NCBI GenBank assembly: GCA_045837725.1
Contig: JBEWZL010000100.1
Coordinates: 1-60,346, forward strand
DNA: 60,346 nucleotides
From: Vermamoeba vermiformis
Lineage: Eukaryota > Tubulinea > Echinamoebida
Direction of reading: 5' to 3'
The position numbers and the translations under genes are program-made. Shown piece by piece: positions 58,124 to 60,346 of this stretch. Within the stretch, counting starts at the first letter, position 1. Each line of letters opens with the position of its first letter. The notes under the pieces were generated by a model, which was not told where the DNA came from, searched no databases, and worked only from the letters and a program-made list of their open reading frames with translations.

Positions 58124-59859
58124 ATGAACAAAGCCTGGATCCGTTTTCTTCTCGCCACTCTTTGCGTGAGCGCAGTCTTCGCACAAACTTGTCTCTACAG
58201 TGACGGCACAACAGTCGCTGGCAAGAGCATCAATGGCCTGTGCAGCTGCTACTCGGGCTACTGGGGTGCTAATGGCTACGCTGACTGCACTCTCAAGGAC
58301 GACCAATGCGCCTTCAACCCTGCTCCTCAAAACCTCCAAACCGGCTACATTCCCATCCTCGACGAACAAGCCTCTGGTGCCAACAACGGTGAAATCACTC
58401 TCGTGATCCGCTCGCCTCTCGTCACCAACAGAATGGATGCCGCCATCGCCTTCCAAAACGGTGATGCCAGCTGCTCGTACCCTGGCAACTTGTGGGTGAA
58501 GAGCGTCACTCAGTGCAATGACACCTTCACTGTCGTCATGCCCATGTCTTCTGCCTCCCTGTGCGGCTGGACTCGTGACGAAGATGCCACTTACAGCTAC
58601 ATGCGCAGCATTTTGATCGTATCTCAATACGACAACCTCGCTCTCCGTGGTGACCCCATCCTCCGTACCACTCAATCCATCATTCGTGTTGAAGTCAGAT
58701 TCCCCAAGAGAATTACTGTAAGCAGCTACGAGTTCGACGGAATAATTTCGATCGGAACATTTCTAACGCACGTGCTTCTAAATACAGGTTACCTCTGAAA
58801 TCAATGTGTTCAGCAGTGTCAACCTCTTGGCTGCGATCACGTTCCAAGCCTACGATCCCGTCTCTGGAACTGGTGCCCTCGAATACACTACCTCGTTGCA
58901 ATATCCCTTCAAGATCTCCGACGTTATTGGCCTCATTGTAAGTGCATTCGATAGCAGGTACTCTATGACTAGTGCTCACTATATTGATCTCATAGGTCCC
59001 CGCTCCTTTAGTCTCCAACTACTCTTTGACTGACATTAACTGCCCCGATACTCAAGGCGCTCCTTGCACTCAACAGATCCGTCTTGTTTTGATCCCCAAC
59101 GCCGCTTGCAAGTTGAACGGTGACTACAACATCACTACCTCACTCATCTGCCGTGGTGATCAAGCCGCTTGTCCTTTGGATGCCAACACCAACACTGCCT
59201 TGATTGCCTCCAAGGTTGTCTCTGAAGACTTCTGCCAGATCGTTCGCTTCGACATTGACCTCAACGGTGCTTTGGAAGTCTACCAAGACGCTCAACACAC
59301 CACCAAGAAGACTGCCTTCTTGCCCTCGCAAACTGCCTTCTTCTTGGCCACCGTCTGGTCCACCAAGGCTACCATCGTCTCCTCTGCCATCACTGATGTT
59401 GCCTACGCTCTTCCCGATGGTACTTCTCGCTCTCTCCTCGCCGCTGGTGACAACACTGCCCTCGGCAATGCCAACCAATTCGCCTTGACTCCCAACAACG
59501 CCACCTCTGAGGGCTTCCAATTCGTCGTCTCTGTCGGTCAAACCACCAATGACATGTTCCCCGTCAACATTGACGCCAACGCTCAATTCCAATTCAGCGC
59601 CACCGTCGAAGTCGAGTGGCAAGGCCTCAACACCCTCAGCACTGGCAAGCGTTTTGCTTTCAACTTTGCTCAAGCCAACGGTTTGCCTTCTGGCACTCAA
59701 GACAAGAAGTTCGACACCACTGTCGGCATCACTCCTTTGAACAACGTTGGTCAAACTCCTTCTGCCTCTGAGCCTTTGTCCAACCCTGCCTTCAGCAGTG
59801 CCTCAACTGTTGTTGCTTCCGTGGCCTCTGCCACCGTTGCCTTGTTGGCTCTCTTTTAA
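58124..59859 (+). CDS. Secreted, possibly GPI-anchored surface protein; possible ZP-like module
   Basis: Three exons (58124-58717, 58788-58937, 58996-59859) join in frame to 535 aa. A signal peptide (WIRFLLATLCVSAVFA) is followed by a Cys-rich EGF-like segment (CLYSDGTTVAG, GLCSCYSGYWG). A beta-rich region has Cys spacing and phrases like a zona pellucida module (GEITLVIRSPLV, CSYPGNLWV, FTVVMPMSSASLCGWTRDED, ATYSYMRSILIV). A second beta domain and a Ser/Ala-rich hydrophobic end (VVASVASATVALLALF) fit a GPI signal. Codon use is strongly biased to C-ending triplets, as for an abundant protein. AATAAA lies at 59893. The ZP suggestion is pattern-based only; structure prediction would decide it. 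Confidence 0.8.
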
Positions 59860-60314
59860 GCCAATTTTTGATTGCGAATACCTCGAATTGTGAATAAAAC
59901 TCTATCTTTAAAATTATTTCTGTCCTTTATTGGTCATTTGATACGACTGCAAGAAGTGGAGCGGATGTCGGTAAGGGGACGAGAGAATACAGCTGCGTAG
60001 TAACTCGGCAAGCTTCACTACCGTTTTGGCGTGCACTCACAACTAGGAATTAATCGAAGGATGAAAAAACAATCTGCAGCACTGCTCGATCTCGTTGAAG
60101 AACAAACTGGGCCTGATCGCGACAACCCGAGGTACTCGAAGAGCCCAGTTTTATAAAATGTCCATGGCACTGCATGAGTATCGTACGATAGCGAGTGCGT
60201 ATGCTAATCGGACTTGAAAGAGTAGTCGTCGGTGCAGGGCCATGTGCACGAGAGATAACCGTTACGAACAAGAAGGCGATTGATTATTTTTAATTGGGTT
60301 TTATTGTTGTTACA
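59860..60314. other. Intergenic region at the right edge
   Basis: Carries the 3' UTR and poly(A) signal of the surface protein gene, then presumably the promoter of a gene starting at 60315. A TATAAAA-like string lies near 60152, next to a minus-strand frame (60050-60271) that looks random. No other feature recognised. Confidence 0.4.
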
Positions 60315-60346
60315 ATGAGCTCGAGGGCTCATAAAGAGAGAAAGGT
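60315..60346 (+). CDS. Possible start of a gene cut by the window edge
   Basis: An ATG at 60315 opens MSSRAHKERK to the last base, after a T/A-rich leader. Only ten codons are visible, so neither reality nor product can be judged. Confidence 0.25.
   Translation, partial: MSSRAHKERK

Noticed and set aside
58073-59754. Long antisense frames of 200 and 204 codons
   Set aside because: They mirror the strongly biased codons of the sense gene and encode no recognisable domain.
60050-60271. Minus-strand 73-codon frame at the right edge
   Set aside because: Starts from a non-ATG codon, overlaps promoter-like sequence and has no recognisable content.
1-60346. CRISPR arrays, bacterial operons, transposases, LTR or virus-like elements
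   Set aside because: No direct repeat-spacer pattern, no ribosome-binding-site operon structure and no mobile-element protein motifs were seen; introns and tRNA structure are eukaryotic.

Overview
The window is nuclear DNA from an intron-rich, AT-rich, gene-dense free-living protist. It uses the standard genetic code. Most genes are split by many short introns, usually about 50-110 nt, with GTAAGT or GTACGT donors and AG acceptors. Intergenic gaps are often under 300 bp and AATAAA poly(A) signals are frequent. Asn-rich and low-complexity tails, a TIG-repeat receptor with a TKL kinase domain, EGF-repeat surface proteins and very large multidomain signalling proteins recall amoebozoans such as dictyostelids. 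I cannot fix the taxon from sequence alone. I saw no CRISPR array, transposase, reverse transcriptase, LTR or virus-like element.

Layout. 0.4-10 kb: an F-box/LRR protein (+), a DEDDh 3'-5' exonuclease with a long disordered N-terminus (-), a carnosine N-methyltransferase-like enzyme with a His-rich N-terminus (-), and, divergent from it, a large Lys-rich nuclear-type protein (+). 10-24 kb: a PA-like/multi-pass membrane protein (-); two truncated 3' gene ends joined head to head (PARP and M20 peptidase); one huge minus-strand gene (12.8-21.6 kb) that reads as ankyrin - GRAM - NmrA - EF-hand - PIP kinase, with an antisense ubiquitin-like gene inside an intron; then a paralogue of the membrane protein. 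24-35 kb: a PHOSPHO-type HAD phosphatase (+), an intronless tRNA-Tyr, a tandem pair of ARM-like proteins (-), a peroxisomal hydratase-2/SCP2 protein ending in SKL (-), and an RRM-Maelstrom protein (+). 35-50 kb: a SAP-Kelch-double BTB protein (+), a TIG receptor TKL kinase (-), a histidine acid phosphatase (+) and three unrecognised helical proteins. 50-60 kb: a ZZ zinc finger-adenylation-carrier-thioester reductase enzyme (-), an EGF-repeat type I membrane protein (+), and a secreted, highly codon-biased, possibly ZP-like surface protein (+).

Shared themes. Phosphoinositide, calcium and receptor-kinase signalling appears in the NmrA/PIPK fusion and the TIG kinase. Acyl-CoA metabolism appears in the hydratase/SCP2 protein and the carboxylate reductase. 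Nucleic-acid exonuclease folds appear in the DEDDh protein and Maelstrom. Surface adhesion appears in the EGF and ZP-like genes. The strongest novelty candidates are the ANK-GRAM-NmrA-EF-PIPK fusion, the RRM-Maelstrom protein with an intact DxE motif, and the ZZ-carboxylate reductase. Exon joins were worked out by hand from reading-frame continuity, and those marked uncertain need transcript data.
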